Assembly: GCF_000970285.1 (NCBI RefSeq)
Contig: NZ_CP009516.1
Location: 3,079,036 to 3,143,035, forward strand
Length of the DNA stretch: 64,000 nucleotides
Direction of reading: 5' to 3'
From: Methanosarcina horonobensis HB-1 = JCM 15518
GTDB taxonomy: Archaea; Halobacteriota; Methanosarcinia; Methanosarcinales; Methanosarcinaceae
Of this stretch, positions 44,502 through 55,002 are shown one piece after another; the first letter of the stretch is position 1; every line of letters begins with the position of its first letter. The notes below the pieces were generated by a model, which saw only the letters and a list, made by a program, of their open reading frames with translations, had not been told where the DNA came from and did no database searches. The translations under genes and the position numbers were made by a program.

Positions 44502-45083
44502 TTATTTTCTATCGAAGAAGATATTCTTCCCGGTCACACTCAGAGGTATTCCAAAAACGACATCTGCCTCCAGCAAGCCAGAAACCCTTGCTGCTGCACC
44601 GATTGAATACATGACCCTGTTATCTATGCAGAAATCTTTGGCTTTTGCGGCAGCTGCGCCTACAGCGATTCCCAAATCTGCATATTTGAACATGCAGTTT
44701 GGGCCCCAGAATTCTACTTCCACTTTCTGACGTTCCAGCATCTCTGCACAGGTCTTGAAGCCGCAGGCTCCGCAATTCAGGCCTGCAGCCCCGCTGGCTT
44801 TGACTCCTATAAGGACAGCTGCTCCTGCGTTTCTGAGGTTTACAGCATCTCTTTTCAGGAAAACGAAGCCTCCTCCTTTTTCATCTGCCAGCCTTTCCAT
44901 TGTCGAGGCAAGGGATTCTATATCTTCTTTCTCAATAAGGGCAGTTATTATATCATCCACTCCTTTGGCTTTCGGTGCAGTCCTTGCAGCCAGAAGAATG
45001 CTTTCTGCGAGCGTTTCAAGTACTCCGGATTCGGGATTGAGGATCATACTCAGGTTATTGGGATTTCCGAAGCTTAAACACAT
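44502..45083 (-). CDS. DUF2148 ferredoxin-like domain protein
   Basis: 193 residues. Cysteine motif LNCGACGFKTCAEM (CxxCxxxxC) plus a later cysteine in GPNCMFKYADLG would suit an iron-sulphur cluster. The N-terminal LAESILLAARTAPKAKGVDDI is the conserved family helix. GGAG lies seven bases before the ATG at 45083. Function unknown; the family is common in anaerobes. Confidence 0.85.
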   Translation of the reverse strand: MCLSFGNPNNLSMILNPESGVLETLAESILLAARTAPKAKGVDDIITALIEKEDIESLASTMERLADEKGGGFVFLKRDAVNLRNAGAAVLIGVKASGAAGLNCGACGFKTCAEMLERQKVEVEFWGPNCMFKYADLGIAVGAAAAKAKDFCIDNRVMYSIGAAARVSGLLEADVVFGIPLSVTGKNIFFDRK

Positions 45084-45605
45084 CGCAATTCTCCATTTAC
45101 AGGTTCATAATCCTTAACTCCAATTTCATCCGAAACTGTGGCTTATATCACTTCAAAGTGTCAGGAAAAAGGATACATGATTTTAGGGCTTCCATATGAC
45201 TTATTTTAGGGACTTGCAGATAAAGATTGTATAGGCTTGATCAAGCAATAATTGACCGCTCTATATACAGTTTCCGGCCAGTCCCTGATTTAATATTTTT
45301 TCTAACTTATTCCGGGTCTGTAAATTCTATCTAAGTCTCTGATTGTTCAATACTATGGACAGAGAACATATAAGGAATAACTAAATACTTAGAAAGTGGA
45401 AAAGTTATGTAAATTTCTGTAGAGTTTAAGACCTATATTGAGCTTCGCGTATCGAAGGCAAGAGTAGGCTACTTTACGATTATCTTCTCGTCCATGATAC
45501 TTGGGACGATACAAGTTCTCATGGCATTATATTTGGAAATTGGGATAGTACAAGAGCAACGTGGGTGAGACCTTAATCACCCATTTTTTAGAAGAAGAGA
45601 TCAGT
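45084..45605. other. Intergenic region with possible coding remnant
   Basis: Around 45480-45570 two frames give protein-like stretches (for example HDTWDDTSSHGIIFGNWDS ending in a stop), suggesting the end of a decayed gene; no start or family can be assigned. The rest is AT-rich and noncoding. Confidence 0.3.
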
Positions 45606-46416
45606 ATGCCTTCCGTACAAACTAATACAAAACTAATATTTATCTTATTGTTTTTTTTATCGTTTCAATGGTATATTTTTCCAATATAAAAGATAATGAA
45701 ATACATTCCGCCAATCCAGTAAACATTAACGTACATCCCGGTGACTCGATACAGCAGGCAATAAACAGTGCCAAACCCGGTGACACTGTTATTGTTTATG
45801 CAGGGATGTATAAAGAAAATTTAGTTGTAGACAAGTCTCTAATAATAGTCTCTAAACTGGAAGAATCGACTGATACTATCATCCAGGCTGCAAACACAAG
45901 AAAAACGTATTTCATGTAACTGCGGATAATGTGACAATTAGTGGATTTAATATTACCGGGCAAAAAAATAAAGCTGGCATATACTATAGCGGGTCTGATG
46001 GTAATATAACCGGAAATAAATTAGTTTATAACAAATATGGAATTCTATTGAAAAAATCCAGTAATATCTCAATTGAAAATAACACTGTCTTTCAGAATTA
46101 TTATGGAGTTTATCTGGAGAATTCTAATAATAACCGATTAAATAGAAACAATATATCCAATATCGAGGTCCTAGTCGATATAAATGGGATTAATCTTGAA
46201 AATTCGGATAATAATAGACTTTTGAATAACACTATTAACTTACACAAATATACATATTCAGTCACACTCGGTAATTCTCAAAATAACACATTAAAAGGTA
46301 ATACTGCAGACTCGAACACTGAAATTAAAGTAGTATACGGATTTGATAGCAGAAACAATACGCTGGAAGGAGAACAATATACTGTAAACGAGAAAGGAAG
46401 AGTACTGAAAGTATAA
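45606..46416 (+). pseudogene. Secreted parallel beta-helix (NosD-like) protein, broken by two frameshifts
   Basis: Three frames join into one protein. A signal peptide (MPSVQTNTKLIFILLF) starts at ATG 45606. After the run of eight T at 45651-45658 the frame must shift by one to continue as VSMVYFSNIKDNEIHS. INVHPGDSIQQAINSAKPGDTVIVYAGMY is the canonical start of NosD/periplasmic copper-binding beta-helix proteins. At the run of five A (45901-45905) a second shift is needed to continue as VFHVTADNVTISGFNITG, followed by repeats such as NNRLNRNNISN. The total would be about 270 residues. Either a true pseudogene, phase variation at homopolymers, or sequence error. Confidence 0.75.
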
Positions 46417-46592
46417 TCAAAAAAATTAATTAGAGGGCTGATAATTAGAGAGTTGATCCCAAAACTTAGAATTACGTCACCATGCCTCGGATTTGGACCA
46501 GTTACACAATTCTCCGGTTAGGATAGCGTTCCGAACTTTAATTAAATATTAATTAATATAGAAACCAAATTGGTTTTGGGACGAACTCTTAC

Positions 46593-47843
46593 TTAAAAGC
46601 TGAAAGATTCCCCATTTGCAGGTGCATAAGCCTCAACTCCGATCTCTTCTAAAATCCATTCTGCAAAGGCTTCCGTTTTCTCTCCGTGCATAACAAAAAC
46701 CCTTTCAGTGCCTTTTTTGCAGAAATCCTTTACGAGCTGCTTTAGTTCTCTGTCCCCGCAGTGGGCAGAGAAATCGTACTGCTCGACCGCGGGCTTGAGG
46801 GTAAGGATGTCATCTCTTGTTTCGATCATCCTGTGTTCCAGAGCAAGTCTTCCGTTTGTGCCTTCAACCTGATAGCCGGTAAGCAGGATTTTTGATTTAG
46901 GGTCTTTGTAAAGCCTGCTCAGGTAATAAAGTGCAGGTCCCCCGTTCAACATCCCGGCAGTGGTAACAATAACCGACGGCTCTTTGAGGACTGACTCTCG
47001 CTGCTGGTCTTTTACCTGTATAGCGCGTTCAAAAGCCCTGTCAAGAAGGTCAGGGTTTCTGAGGTATTCAGGATATTTTCTGAGGATCTTGTACACATCC
47101 CTGCCCATCCCGTCAACATAAGCCCGAATCCCGTATGCATCAAGGAGCATAAGGACTTCCTGTGTCCTGCCTATGGCAAAAGCAGGAATAAGAGCAGTTC
47201 CGCCTTTATCAAGAGTCTCATAGATGGATTCTATGAACCGCTCTTCGGTTTCTTTACGCGGGACATGGTCTTCCCCGAAGTAAGTGCTTTCAAGCACAAG
47301 GATATCGGCTTCAGGGAATTCTTCTGCGCCCGGGACAAGTCTTGTTTCCTGGAGGTTGAGGTCACCTGTATAAAACAAGCTTTGTTCTGACTCGGACTCG
47401 ATGCGAATTCCGGATGCTCCCGGTATATGGCCTGCATTATAAAAGCAAGCGTTGTACCCATGGGTGTTGAAAGTTTCCCCGTAATCCTTTCTCCGAATCC
47501 TCTGGACAAGTCTCTGAAGATCATCAGGATCAAACGGAGATACACCCGAAAGAGTGGTTTCTGCAAGCTTGAGGGTATCTTTCCCGAGCAGGCCGGTAAA
47601 CTCCGCTGTTGGCGGGGTCATGAAGACCTCAGGGCTCAGGTACATAAGGTTAGGTACAGCCCCACAGTGGTCCAGATGCCCATGAGATACCAGCACAGCC
47701 TTCGGTTCCATGCCATTTTTAGGATATTCCGGGATATCTCCAGCTTTTACCCCGTAATCGAGCAGAATTTCCCCATTAACAAGTAGACCCGAACGCCCTA
47801 CTTCCCTGCATCCGCCTTTAAAACTGAGCTCCAGAACAAACAC
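46593..47843 (-). CDS. Beta-CASP metallo-beta-lactamase nuclease (aCPSF2-like)
   Basis: 416 residues. Metallo-beta-lactamase motif 2 SHGHLDHCG, further ligands in NAGHIPGASG and YTGDLNLQETRL, then the beta-CASP part with ILVLESTYFG, AFAIGRTQEVL, TTAGMLNGGPAL and C-terminal DFSAHCGDRE and FVMHGEKTEA. No N-terminal KH domains, which separates it from aCPSF1 and fits the shorter archaeal group (aCPSF2 or RNase J-like). Probable RNA endo- or 5'-exonuclease. Confidence 0.92.
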   Translation of the reverse strand: MFVLELSFKGGCREVGRSGLLVNGEILLDYGVKAGDIPEYPKNGMEPKAVLVSHGHLDHCGAVPNLMYLSPEVFMTPPTAEFTGLLGKDTLKLAETTLSGVSPFDPDDLQRLVQRIRRKDYGETFNTHGYNACFYNAGHIPGASGIRIESESEQSLFYTGDLNLQETRLVPGAEEFPEADILVLESTYFGEDHVPRKETEERFIESIYETLDKGGTALIPAFAIGRTQEVLMLLDAYGIRAYVDGMGRDVYKILRKYPEYLRNPDLLDRAFERAIQVKDQQRESVLKEPSVIVTTAGMLNGGPALYYLSRLYKDPKSKILLTGYQVEGTNGRLALEHRMIETRDDILTLKPAVEQYDFSAHCGDRELKQLVKDFCKKGTERVFVMHGEKTEAFAEWILEEIGVEAYAPANGESFSF

Positions 47844-48284
47844 CCCTTGAGATTGCTTTTTTAAATTGTTTTATTTACAAATATACCGTCGGAAGATACT
47901 AATTATCGTTTTCTATTTAGATTAGGGAATTGAATTGTTTATTCTCAGATTTCTCGAACAAGCTTTTTCAAAAAGCCTTTAATATAAATCTGGCTTTGCA
48001 GTCCTTAAAAGTTATGATACGAGATCAAAAACTTGATAATATGGTGACTTCTAGAATAGCAAAATATTGGCGGATTTAAGCAGTAAGTCAAAAAAAGATG
48101 CTGAGTTAAATTTATTAGTATTAGCTTCAGTAAATAGAATTAAAGTTGCACAAATAAAAATATCAAAAATTTGTTGACATGAATAACTTTATCTGATTTC
48201 TTTAGAAAAAGTTTTCCGGTATGCATGTAAAGTTTCAGGCACACCGGAAAATTCTATTTTTCAGCTTATTCTTATTTTAGATCC
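47844..48284. other. Noncoding region between the nuclease and the TPR gene
   Basis: AT-rich, no gene seen. It holds the nuclease promoter and the hairpin at 48212-48251. Confidence 0.4.
48212..48251 (-). terminator. Hairpin downstream of the TPR gene
   Basis: Perfect 9-bp arms TTTTCCGGT / ACCGGAAAA with a 22-base loop, about 35 bases after the TPR stop; on the minus strand CTTTTTCTAAAG follows. Plausible terminator. Confidence 0.5.
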
Positions 48285-51200
48285 TTAAACCTCATCTGGC
48301 TCTGGAATATACCAGTACCCCGTATCTTCATTAGACCCGGAATTATTTTCATCAGCTTCTTTATATTCCTCTTCAGGTTCAGAGAGAGTGTTGTTCAACT
48401 GCTGAGAAGTTTGAGTCGTGTTTGTACTGGCGCCTTGAGTAGTGTTTATGCCTGTGTTCAGAGTGATATTTTCCTCTCCACCATACCATCTCACAGGCAA
48501 CGGATAATCAAGGTTGTTTCTGTACGTTTCGGGAATAAAGATACGCGTTCCCTTATTATCCAGAGCTGCTTCAAAACCAGGATCAAGGACATCAAGCCTT
48601 GCCTTACATACCGAAGCTTTCTCATACTCCTTTATGCGGTAGTGGGCAAAACGCTTGTTATAAAGAGCAGAGGGTGCATCGGGATTGATTGCAAGAGCGC
48701 TATCATAAGAGGTTATTGACTCATTAACTTCTCCCATTATGTTGTGTAGATATCCCTTATTATACCATGCCGTTATGCAATCTGGTTTTAACTGAACCGT
48801 TTTATTAAAGCAATCAAGGGAGGCCTTATTACTGCTTATTGCGAAATTGGCGCATCCTTTGAAGTACCAGGTTGCAGGATTGTTTGGGGCATACTCAAGG
48901 GCTTTGTCATAGCTGGCGAGTGCTTCCTGATATCTCTCCATTTTTGCGAGAGCAAAACCCTTGTTATTAATTGCATCAATATTTGTCGGGTCCAGTTTAA
49001 GAATCTGATCATAACAGGTGATTGCTGCTTCGAAATCTCCCATAGCTTCCAGAGCTTTGCCCTGCCGGTACATTATCTCTCTGTTCTCAGGCGTGATCTT
49101 GAGAATCTCTCCATAGGTTGAAGCAGCCTCCTCAAACCTGCTGAGTTCTTCAAGCACGGAAGCTTTCTCAGCCAGTACCTTTGAGTTGGTAGGGTCAAGC
49201 TTCATAATTACATCATAGTCTTCAAGTGCCGCTTCCTGCCTTCCGGATCTGGCTAAAGCAAAAGCTCGGCCTTCCAGTGCCTCTATATTTTCAGGTTCGA
49301 GTTCAAGAAGAGAATTGAAACAGGCAACTGCTTCATCATACTTGCCAAGGCTTACAAGGGCAAGAGATTTCCCCTGAAGGGCTTCAGGATCACTGGAGTT
49401 AAAAGCAAGTAACTGATCATAGTAAGCAATTGCTTCTTCAGCCCTTCCAAGACTGCTCGAGGTAGAAGCCATCCCATACCAGGCGTTACTCGACTGAGGA
49501 TCAATATCCAGGGCTTTCTTATAGCACTCCAGAGCTTCCTCGCTTCTACCGAGTTTGTCAAGGGCAGAACCTTTCTCATACCATGCCTCGGTGAATAAGG
49601 GATTAATTGCAAGAGCCATTTCGTAAGAGTAAAGTGCGTCTTCATACATCTCAAGTTTGCCGTATATTGAAGCTTTGCCGTACCATGCCGCATCGTAACC
49701 GAACTCCGGACCTAGATCACTAAGGTTCCCTGAAAGGTCCGAGCTGTCTCCAGGATTTACATAGTTATAGCTCAAAAGGTAAGACCAGAAACCTCCTGAA
49801 ATTGCCTTTTGTGGACTAATATCCAGATTTCCACTTTTAACAAATACGGAGGTCGAGTTCCCGGACAATATTTCCATATCCTTGTTCAGTCTGAAACGAG
49901 CAATAGAATATCCTGAATTTATCTGGAGAGCCTGACTATAACAGTCAGAAGCTTCCTGATACCTTCCGAGCTGATCAAGGAGAAGACCCTTATTGTACCA
50001 GATTTCGGCACTATCCGGGGCAACAGCAAGAACTCTGTCATAGCAAACTAGGGCATCTTCGTATTCTCCTGTTTTTACCAGGGCAAAAGCCTTGCCATAC
50101 CATGCAAGTGTGTAATTCTCATCAAGTTCTACAGCTTTATTATAACTTTTTACAGCATCTTTGTACTGCTCGAGTTTTGAGGAATCATAGCCTTTTCTAT
50201 ACCAGACTTTAGCATATCCGGAATCAAGTTTAAGGGCTTTATCATAACAGCCAACAGCTTCCACAGATCTGTTAAGTCTATCAAGATCCTGTCCTTTCTG
50301 ATACCAGACGATTGCGTGTCCTGACTCGGTCTCAAGAACTTTATCATAGCATTCAAGGGCTGATTCATAATTCTCAAGATTATCAAAAGCCAGTCCTTTA
50401 TCATACCAGATTTTGACTGCAGGAGACTTAAACTCGGGAGCTCCAGAATAACTTTCAAGAGAAGAATCGTAAGCATTAAGCTGTTCGAGTAGTCCGGCTC
50501 CAGCCTCTTCGACCTCAATTCCCGCACCAGGATTAAGGGCTTTGTCATAACAGACTATTGCAGCGTCATATTGTCCCATAGCATTAAGCACGGAACCTTT
50601 GCTGTACCATGCTTCAGCATTATCAGGACTGTAAATAAGTATCTCGTCATAGCACTGCAGGGCCTCTTCATTTCTACCAAGTTTCTCGAGACAGAAGCCT
50701 TTCTTCTGCAAAGCGTTAAAATTCTCAGGTTCTGAAAGGAGGACAAATTCATAACAGGTCAGAGCATTCTGATATAATTCCTGTCTTTCAAGATCCACTC
50801 CTTTATTGTACCAGGCCTCAACAAGATCAGGGTTAAGCGAGATGGCCTGATCATAACACTTTATTGCAGTCTCATAATCTCCGGACAAGTCATATAATAT
50901 TCCTTTCTGTGTCCAGAGTTCGAAATCTTCAGGAGTAATGTTAAGAGCTCTATCAAAACAGTTCATCGCTTCATCGTAGTTTTTAAGCCCTGAATAAGCC
51001 TTTCCCTGCATTTTCAGAGCTTCAGAAGAGTTGGAGCCAAGTTCAATTGAATTCTCGTAAGAGGTTAAAGCTTCCTGGTCAAGATTGAGTTTCTCGGAAG
51101 CAAGGGCTTTCTGGTACCATACTCTCGAAAGATAGTTATCCGTAGCGAGACTTTTCTCGTAGCAGTTGATTGCCTCTATATAATTTTGCGTCTGTAAGCA

Positions 51201-51617
51201 TTCATTGCCTTTTTCATACCAGACGCCGGAAGAAACCGGGAAGGTTTCAATAGCTCTGTCGTAACAGTCAATTGCTTCTTCATATCTATCCGTAGAGGCT
51301 AGAGCACATCCTTTTCCATACCACGCCATAGATGAATTAGGTTCCGTTTTAAGTGCGTCTTCAAAGCATCCTATAGAAAGCTCATACTCTTTGAGAGAAT
51401 AAAGATCATTACCTTTATCCAACAGGCCTTCTACAGAAGCAGGGCGTTGCACAAGTACCCTTTCAAGGGTAGGAACAGCAGACACCCCCTCTCCTGCGAC
51501 ATTACTCTGAGTTTCAGCTGCTCCTGCTGCAGGTAAAAAACCTGAGGTAAAAGATAAAGCAAAAGCCAGAAGGCTGAAAGAACAAACGATTAAACAAATT
51601 TTTTTAACTGAGCTCAT
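48285..51617 (-). CDS. Giant secreted/surface TPR-repeat protein
   Basis: 1110 residues. A signal peptide (about 1-33, ending PAAGAAE) is followed by some two dozen 34-residue tetratricopeptide repeats with the pattern W/YYxKGxxLxxLxxYEEALxCYDKALxLxPxx. A non-repeat insert (about 605-645) splits the array. The C-terminus is Thr/Asn/Glu-rich with no obvious anchor. Methanosarcina TPR proteins of this type are thought to mediate protein interactions; the partner is unknown. The repeats are so similar that recombination could change the copy number. Confidence 0.9.
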   Translation of the reverse strand: MSSVKKICLIVCSFSLLAFALSFTSGFLPAAGAAETQSNVAGEGVSAVPTLERVLVQRPASVEGLLDKGNDLYSLKEYELSIGCFEDALKTEPNSSMAWYGKGCALASTDRYEEAIDCYDRAIETFPVSSGVWYEKGNECLQTQNYIEAINCYEKSLATDNYLSRVWYQKALASEKLNLDQEALTSYENSIELGSNSSEALKMQGKAYSGLKNYDEAMNCFDRALNITPEDFELWTQKGILYDLSGDYETAIKCYDQAISLNPDLVEAWYNKGVDLERQELYQNALTCYEFVLLSEPENFNALQKKGFCLEKLGRNEEALQCYDEILIYSPDNAEAWYSKGSVLNAMGQYDAAIVCYDKALNPGAGIEVEEAGAGLLEQLNAYDSSLESYSGAPEFKSPAVKIWYDKGLAFDNLENYESALECYDKVLETESGHAIVWYQKGQDLDRLNRSVEAVGCYDKALKLDSGYAKVWYRKGYDSSKLEQYKDAVKSYNKAVELDENYTLAWYGKAFALVKTGEYEDALVCYDRVLAVAPDSAEIWYNKGLLLDQLGRYQEASDCYSQALQINSGYSIARFRLNKDMEILSGNSTSVFVKSGNLDISPQKAISGGFWSYLLSYNYVNPGDSSDLSGNLSDLGPEFGYDAAWYGKASIYGKLEMYEDALYSYEMALAINPLFTEAWYEKGSALDKLGRSEEALECYKKALDIDPQSSNAWYGMASTSSSLGRAEEAIAYYDQLLAFNSSDPEALQGKSLALVSLGKYDEAVACFNSLLELEPENIEALEGRAFALARSGRQEAALEDYDVIMKLDPTNSKVLAEKASVLEELSRFEEAASTYGEILKITPENREIMYRQGKALEAMGDFEAAITCYDQILKLDPTNIDAINNKGFALAKMERYQEALASYDKALEYAPNNPATWYFKGCANFAISSNKASLDCFNKTVQLKPDCITAWYNKGYLHNIMGEVNESITSYDSALAINPDAPSALYNKRFAHYRIKEYEKASVCKARLDVLDPGFEAALDNKGTRIFIPETYRNNLDYPLPVRWYGGEENITLNTGINTTQGASTNTTQTSQQLNNTLSEPEEEYKEADENNSGSNEDTGYWYIPEPDEV

Positions 51618-52264
51618 TAAATACCCCGATTCCTTCTAATGAGTTCCTGAGGAAAATTTTATAAGCAGTCTGTCAGTATCATTTAAGGTCACTATATATG
51701 TAATTTATTAAATCATATAATCGAGAATATCCAGAAATATAAGCGACTATATAAGTTCCTTTTGCTCCCCCCAGAGATAATTTATTCAGTTTGGATCACA
51801 CTATATCCCATAATTTCCCGGTAGATACTCACTTAATTTGAGGAGCTCTTTCAATATATAATTTATGTAGTTTATGAAGGAAATTACAAGGTTTAACTAA
51901 GAATTACCATGTTTTTACAAGGTTTAACTGAGAATTACCAAGTTTTTACTCCCGTTAAAGATCTTACTTTTTTACTATTAAGTATCTGCATTGAGACTAA
52001 TTTTAGGATTTTCGTTGCCAGATAATTATTAAATTCACTGGACAATACTGAATCCGTTATGATAGTCGTGTAGATAGTCTTAGCGTTTACAGATAATTCT
52101 CATGTTCCTGTAAATTGTAAGATTTTTATTTTAAAGCATAATATAAATCTCTTACTGTTATCCGGAGTAATTAGTATTATTATTTAAAGCGCAAAAACCT
52201 TTTCAGTACAAAATCATCAAGATATACATAAAGTATATACCCCAACATACCTTATTGCAGAAGC
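51618..52264. other. Divergent noncoding region
   Basis: Holds divergent promoters for the TPR and HD genes; AT-rich with no gene seen. A tandem repeat at 51886-51947 is listed separately. Confidence 0.4.
51886..51947. repeat. 31-bp tandem duplication
   Basis: Two head-to-tail copies of a 31-base unit starting ACAAGGTTTAACT, differing at two positions. Noncoding; no function proposed. Confidence 0.8.
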
Positions 52265-53080
52265 ATGCAGAAGGAAGACCTGGATTTTTTTCGGAAATGG
52301 TTTTTTGGGTATGTTAAACAATTTTCTTCTCCTGACTCTTTTATCCAGGAAAATATTGATTTAAAAATCGAACATACTGGAAGAGTTTGTAAAAATATCC
52401 TTTTACTGGCAAAATCCGAGAAAGTAAGCGAAAAAGAGTGCATACTCGCCGAAGTAATAGCTTTGTTTCATGATCTGGGGCGCTTTGAGCAGTTTATGAG
52501 ATATAAAACGTTCAGAGATTCTGAATCGGAAAATCACGCGCTTATGGGTATAAAGATCCTGAATAAAGAAAAGATTCTCTCTCGCATTTCAGGAAAGGAA
52601 GAAAGCCTCATCCTGAAAGCTATAGAATATCACAACCTGATGGAAATTCCGGAAAATATAGAAGCCTTCAGCAAACTTCACTTTTTCACAAGGCTGATAA
52701 GGGATGCAGATAAAATTGACATCCTGAGGCTTGCCTGTGAAGAATATTCCGAAGAAAAAAAACACCAGAATCCGGCGCTTGAATTGTATCTGCCCGATAC
52801 TCCGGGGTATTCGGAATCCATAGTATCAGAGATTCTGAATAACAGAATGGCAAAAATTGGGGATATGAAAAACAGAAACGATGTAAAGCTTCTTCGCCTA
52901 AGCTGGATTTTTGATATAAATTTCCTTGCAACTTTTTCTCTTCTTAAAGATTATGGCTATCTTGAGACTATAATGTCATTCCTACCTGAAACAAAAGAAA
53001 CGAATCTTTTGAGAAAGCATTTCGAAAATTATTTGAACTCAATGGAGTATGGAGCCGGAAAAAAGGAGACTAAATCTTAA
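52265..53080 (+). CDS. HD-domain phosphohydrolase
   Basis: 271 residues. HD metal motif: HTGRVCKN (His), then FHDLGRFEQF (His-Asp), a later YHN and RDADKIDIL (Asp). This arrangement matches stand-alone HD hydrolases acting on nucleotides or phosphomonoesters; the substrate is unknown. No ribosome site precedes the ATG. The gene is single. Confidence 0.85.
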   Translation: MQKEDLDFFRKWFFGYVKQFSSPDSFIQENIDLKIEHTGRVCKNILLLAKSEKVSEKECILAEVIALFHDLGRFEQFMRYKTFRDSESENHALMGIKILNKEKILSRISGKEESLILKAIEYHNLMEIPENIEAFSKLHFFTRLIRDADKIDILRLACEEYSEEKKHQNPALELYLPDTPGYSESIVSEILNNRMAKIGDMKNRNDVKLLRLSWIFDINFLATFSLLKDYGYLETIMSFLPETKETNLLRKHFENYLNSMEYGAGKKETKS

Positions 53081-53270
53081 AATAGAAAAATAGAGCCTAA
53101 AGAGGCAAATTCCCAAGTAGACATTTAAGTGGATGATTTGAGATCATTATTGCAGTTATATGAAATACCTGTAAGATACCCTGTTCGAATCTATTGAAAA
53201 CATCCGGATAATACTGGTTGGAATGTAATTAGTTGAAGTAGCATTGTTAAAGTATCAATTGTCGAAGAAT

Positions 53271-54191
53271 TTAATCGAGATATCTTCTGCGATTCTCACT
53301 GCCCAGACTACGCCGGTAATCCGAACGTATCTGATTTCTTGACTGTTCTTCAAGCATGAGCTCAAGTGAGTTGCTCTCATTTCCTTTCTGGTTACAGTCT
53401 TCCTTTCCTCCTTCCATATAAAGTGGAGCCCTTTGTTTGTCAGCTCTGAAATCAACCGTCCTGAGCCCTGAAGACTGGTCAATGAATTCTACCTCAATTC
53501 CAAGAAGTCTGCGTAACCTGGGACATAGGGCTTTCATACCCGGGTTCTCAGTAGCATAATGAGTTGCATCGATCAGGCAGAGATCTTCGTGCGTTCTGAG
53601 AATATCATGTTTAAGTTCTGATGAAATAAAGGCATCAACTCCGTTTTCCCTTGCGATTTCAAGGAATTCGCTTCGGAAACCGCTGCCCCCTACAACCATA
53701 ACCTTACTGATTTCCTGCTTTTCCCCAGCATACATGACAGGAGTCTGCAGGCAATCCGAAACATGAGCTGCCAGTTCGGCTGAAGAACAGGTTTCAATCT
53801 CCCCTATCCTGCCAATCTCTGAAATCCTGATATTTTTAAGTCCCAGACTGGCTGCAAGAACATCATTAATTCCTCTTTCGGCTCTGTCGTAATTTGTGTG
53901 CATACTGTAAAGGGATATTCCGTTTTCAAGGGCAATTTTAAGGGAAGCAGCCAGATGTTTTGAAATTATGTTTACTGGATGGAATATCAGAGTGTGATGG
54001 GTAATCAGCATGTCTGCTCCGATTTCTGCAGCTTTTTTAAGGACATAAGAGTTTGCATCCAGAGCAACCGCAATTCTGCTTATTTCATCCTTAAGTCCGA
54101 GAATCAAGCCAATCCTGCCTTTATCAAAGTCGTCCGCAAGTTCAGGTGGAGCTATTTCTTCAAGAACGTGCACAATTTTTGTAAGTTTCAT
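53271..54191 (-). CDS. NIF3-family (DUF34) metal-binding protein with extra C-terminal tail
   Basis: 306 residues. The family's metal ligands are visible in LITHHTLIFHP, SMHTNYDRAERGIND and near the end DATHYATENPG. GGAGG precedes the ATG. Archaeal relatives usually end near EVEFIDQ, about 250 residues; here some 55 more follow, rich in Arg, Asn and Glu, with no recognised domain. The annotation as GTP cyclohydrolase 1 type 2 homologue used in databases is not a demonstrated function. Confidence 0.85.
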   Translation of the reverse strand: MKLTKIVHVLEEIAPPELADDFDKGRIGLILGLKDEISRIAVALDANSYVLKKAAEIGADMLITHHTLIFHPVNIISKHLAASLKIALENGISLYSMHTNYDRAERGINDVLAASLGLKNIRISEIGRIGEIETCSSAELAAHVSDCLQTPVMYAGEKQEISKVMVVGGSGFRSEFLEIARENGVDAFISSELKHDILRTHEDLCLIDATHYATENPGMKALCPRLRRLLGIEVEFIDQSSGLRTVDFRADKQRAPLYMEGGKEDCNQKGNESNSLELMLEEQSRNQIRSDYRRSLGSENRRRYLD

Positions 54192-55002
54192 GGAAAAGCC
54201 TCCGCAATCAGAAAATTAAAGTTACTGGTTTTCATCGATCAGAATCCAGATTAAGTGTTTATTGCATTTAATTCCAGCCCTGAACGGATTGATCAGATGA
54301 TGAAATATGATATCTGAGTCTGTGGCTTTTGATCCTTTCATTAAAAAGCTTCCAGTTAGTCTCAAAAAGAAACAAAATTATGGAAATAAGAAATAAAATA
54401 AAAAAAGTATACCTTAGAATATTATTCAGTCATCTTAGGTAATGTTATTAGGCTTTGCTTAAGCCCTCACATGCTTCTCTGTCAGTCTTACTTAGTTAAA
54501 TATTTTCTCTCTTTTATACTATTTGTTTTTTAAATATCGCAAACATTTTGCTTTAAATTGAACCAGTGATCCTGGCTTAAAAAGGGGTCCTTTTATAGAA
54601 AAGGTACAAAAACATTAGCAAAAATTAAAATAGAATATATGAAGATATTTTATAGATACTTAGATAAGATTTATTAGAGAGATTAATTAAAGATAGAATT
54701 AAAAAACTTCTAAAATTAAAGGAATAAAAATAAAATTACTTTAAGAAGTAATGAAATCACATTTATAGAAGAGTGAATTGGAAATAAGAGCCTAAAAAAA
54801 TAATTAATTCATGCGGGGTATGCTGGGGGCGGAAAATAATACTGCGCATAAATATAATAATACTGTAATCAGACATCATTTATAATAAATTTGTCTGCGT
54901 TAACATATATTATTTAATAAGTCTCAATTTACAGAAGCGCAAAATGTAAGTTTCCGATGCCCGGATCCGAAGGATACAATATCAAAATCAAGGGAGGTCA
55001 CT
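54192..55002. other. Long noncoding AT-rich region
   Basis: No gene on either strand. A/T-rich stretches 54370-54410 and 54640-54800; GGGAGGTCACT before the next ATG is a strong ribosome site, so the downstream part contains that gene's promoter. Confidence 0.45.
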
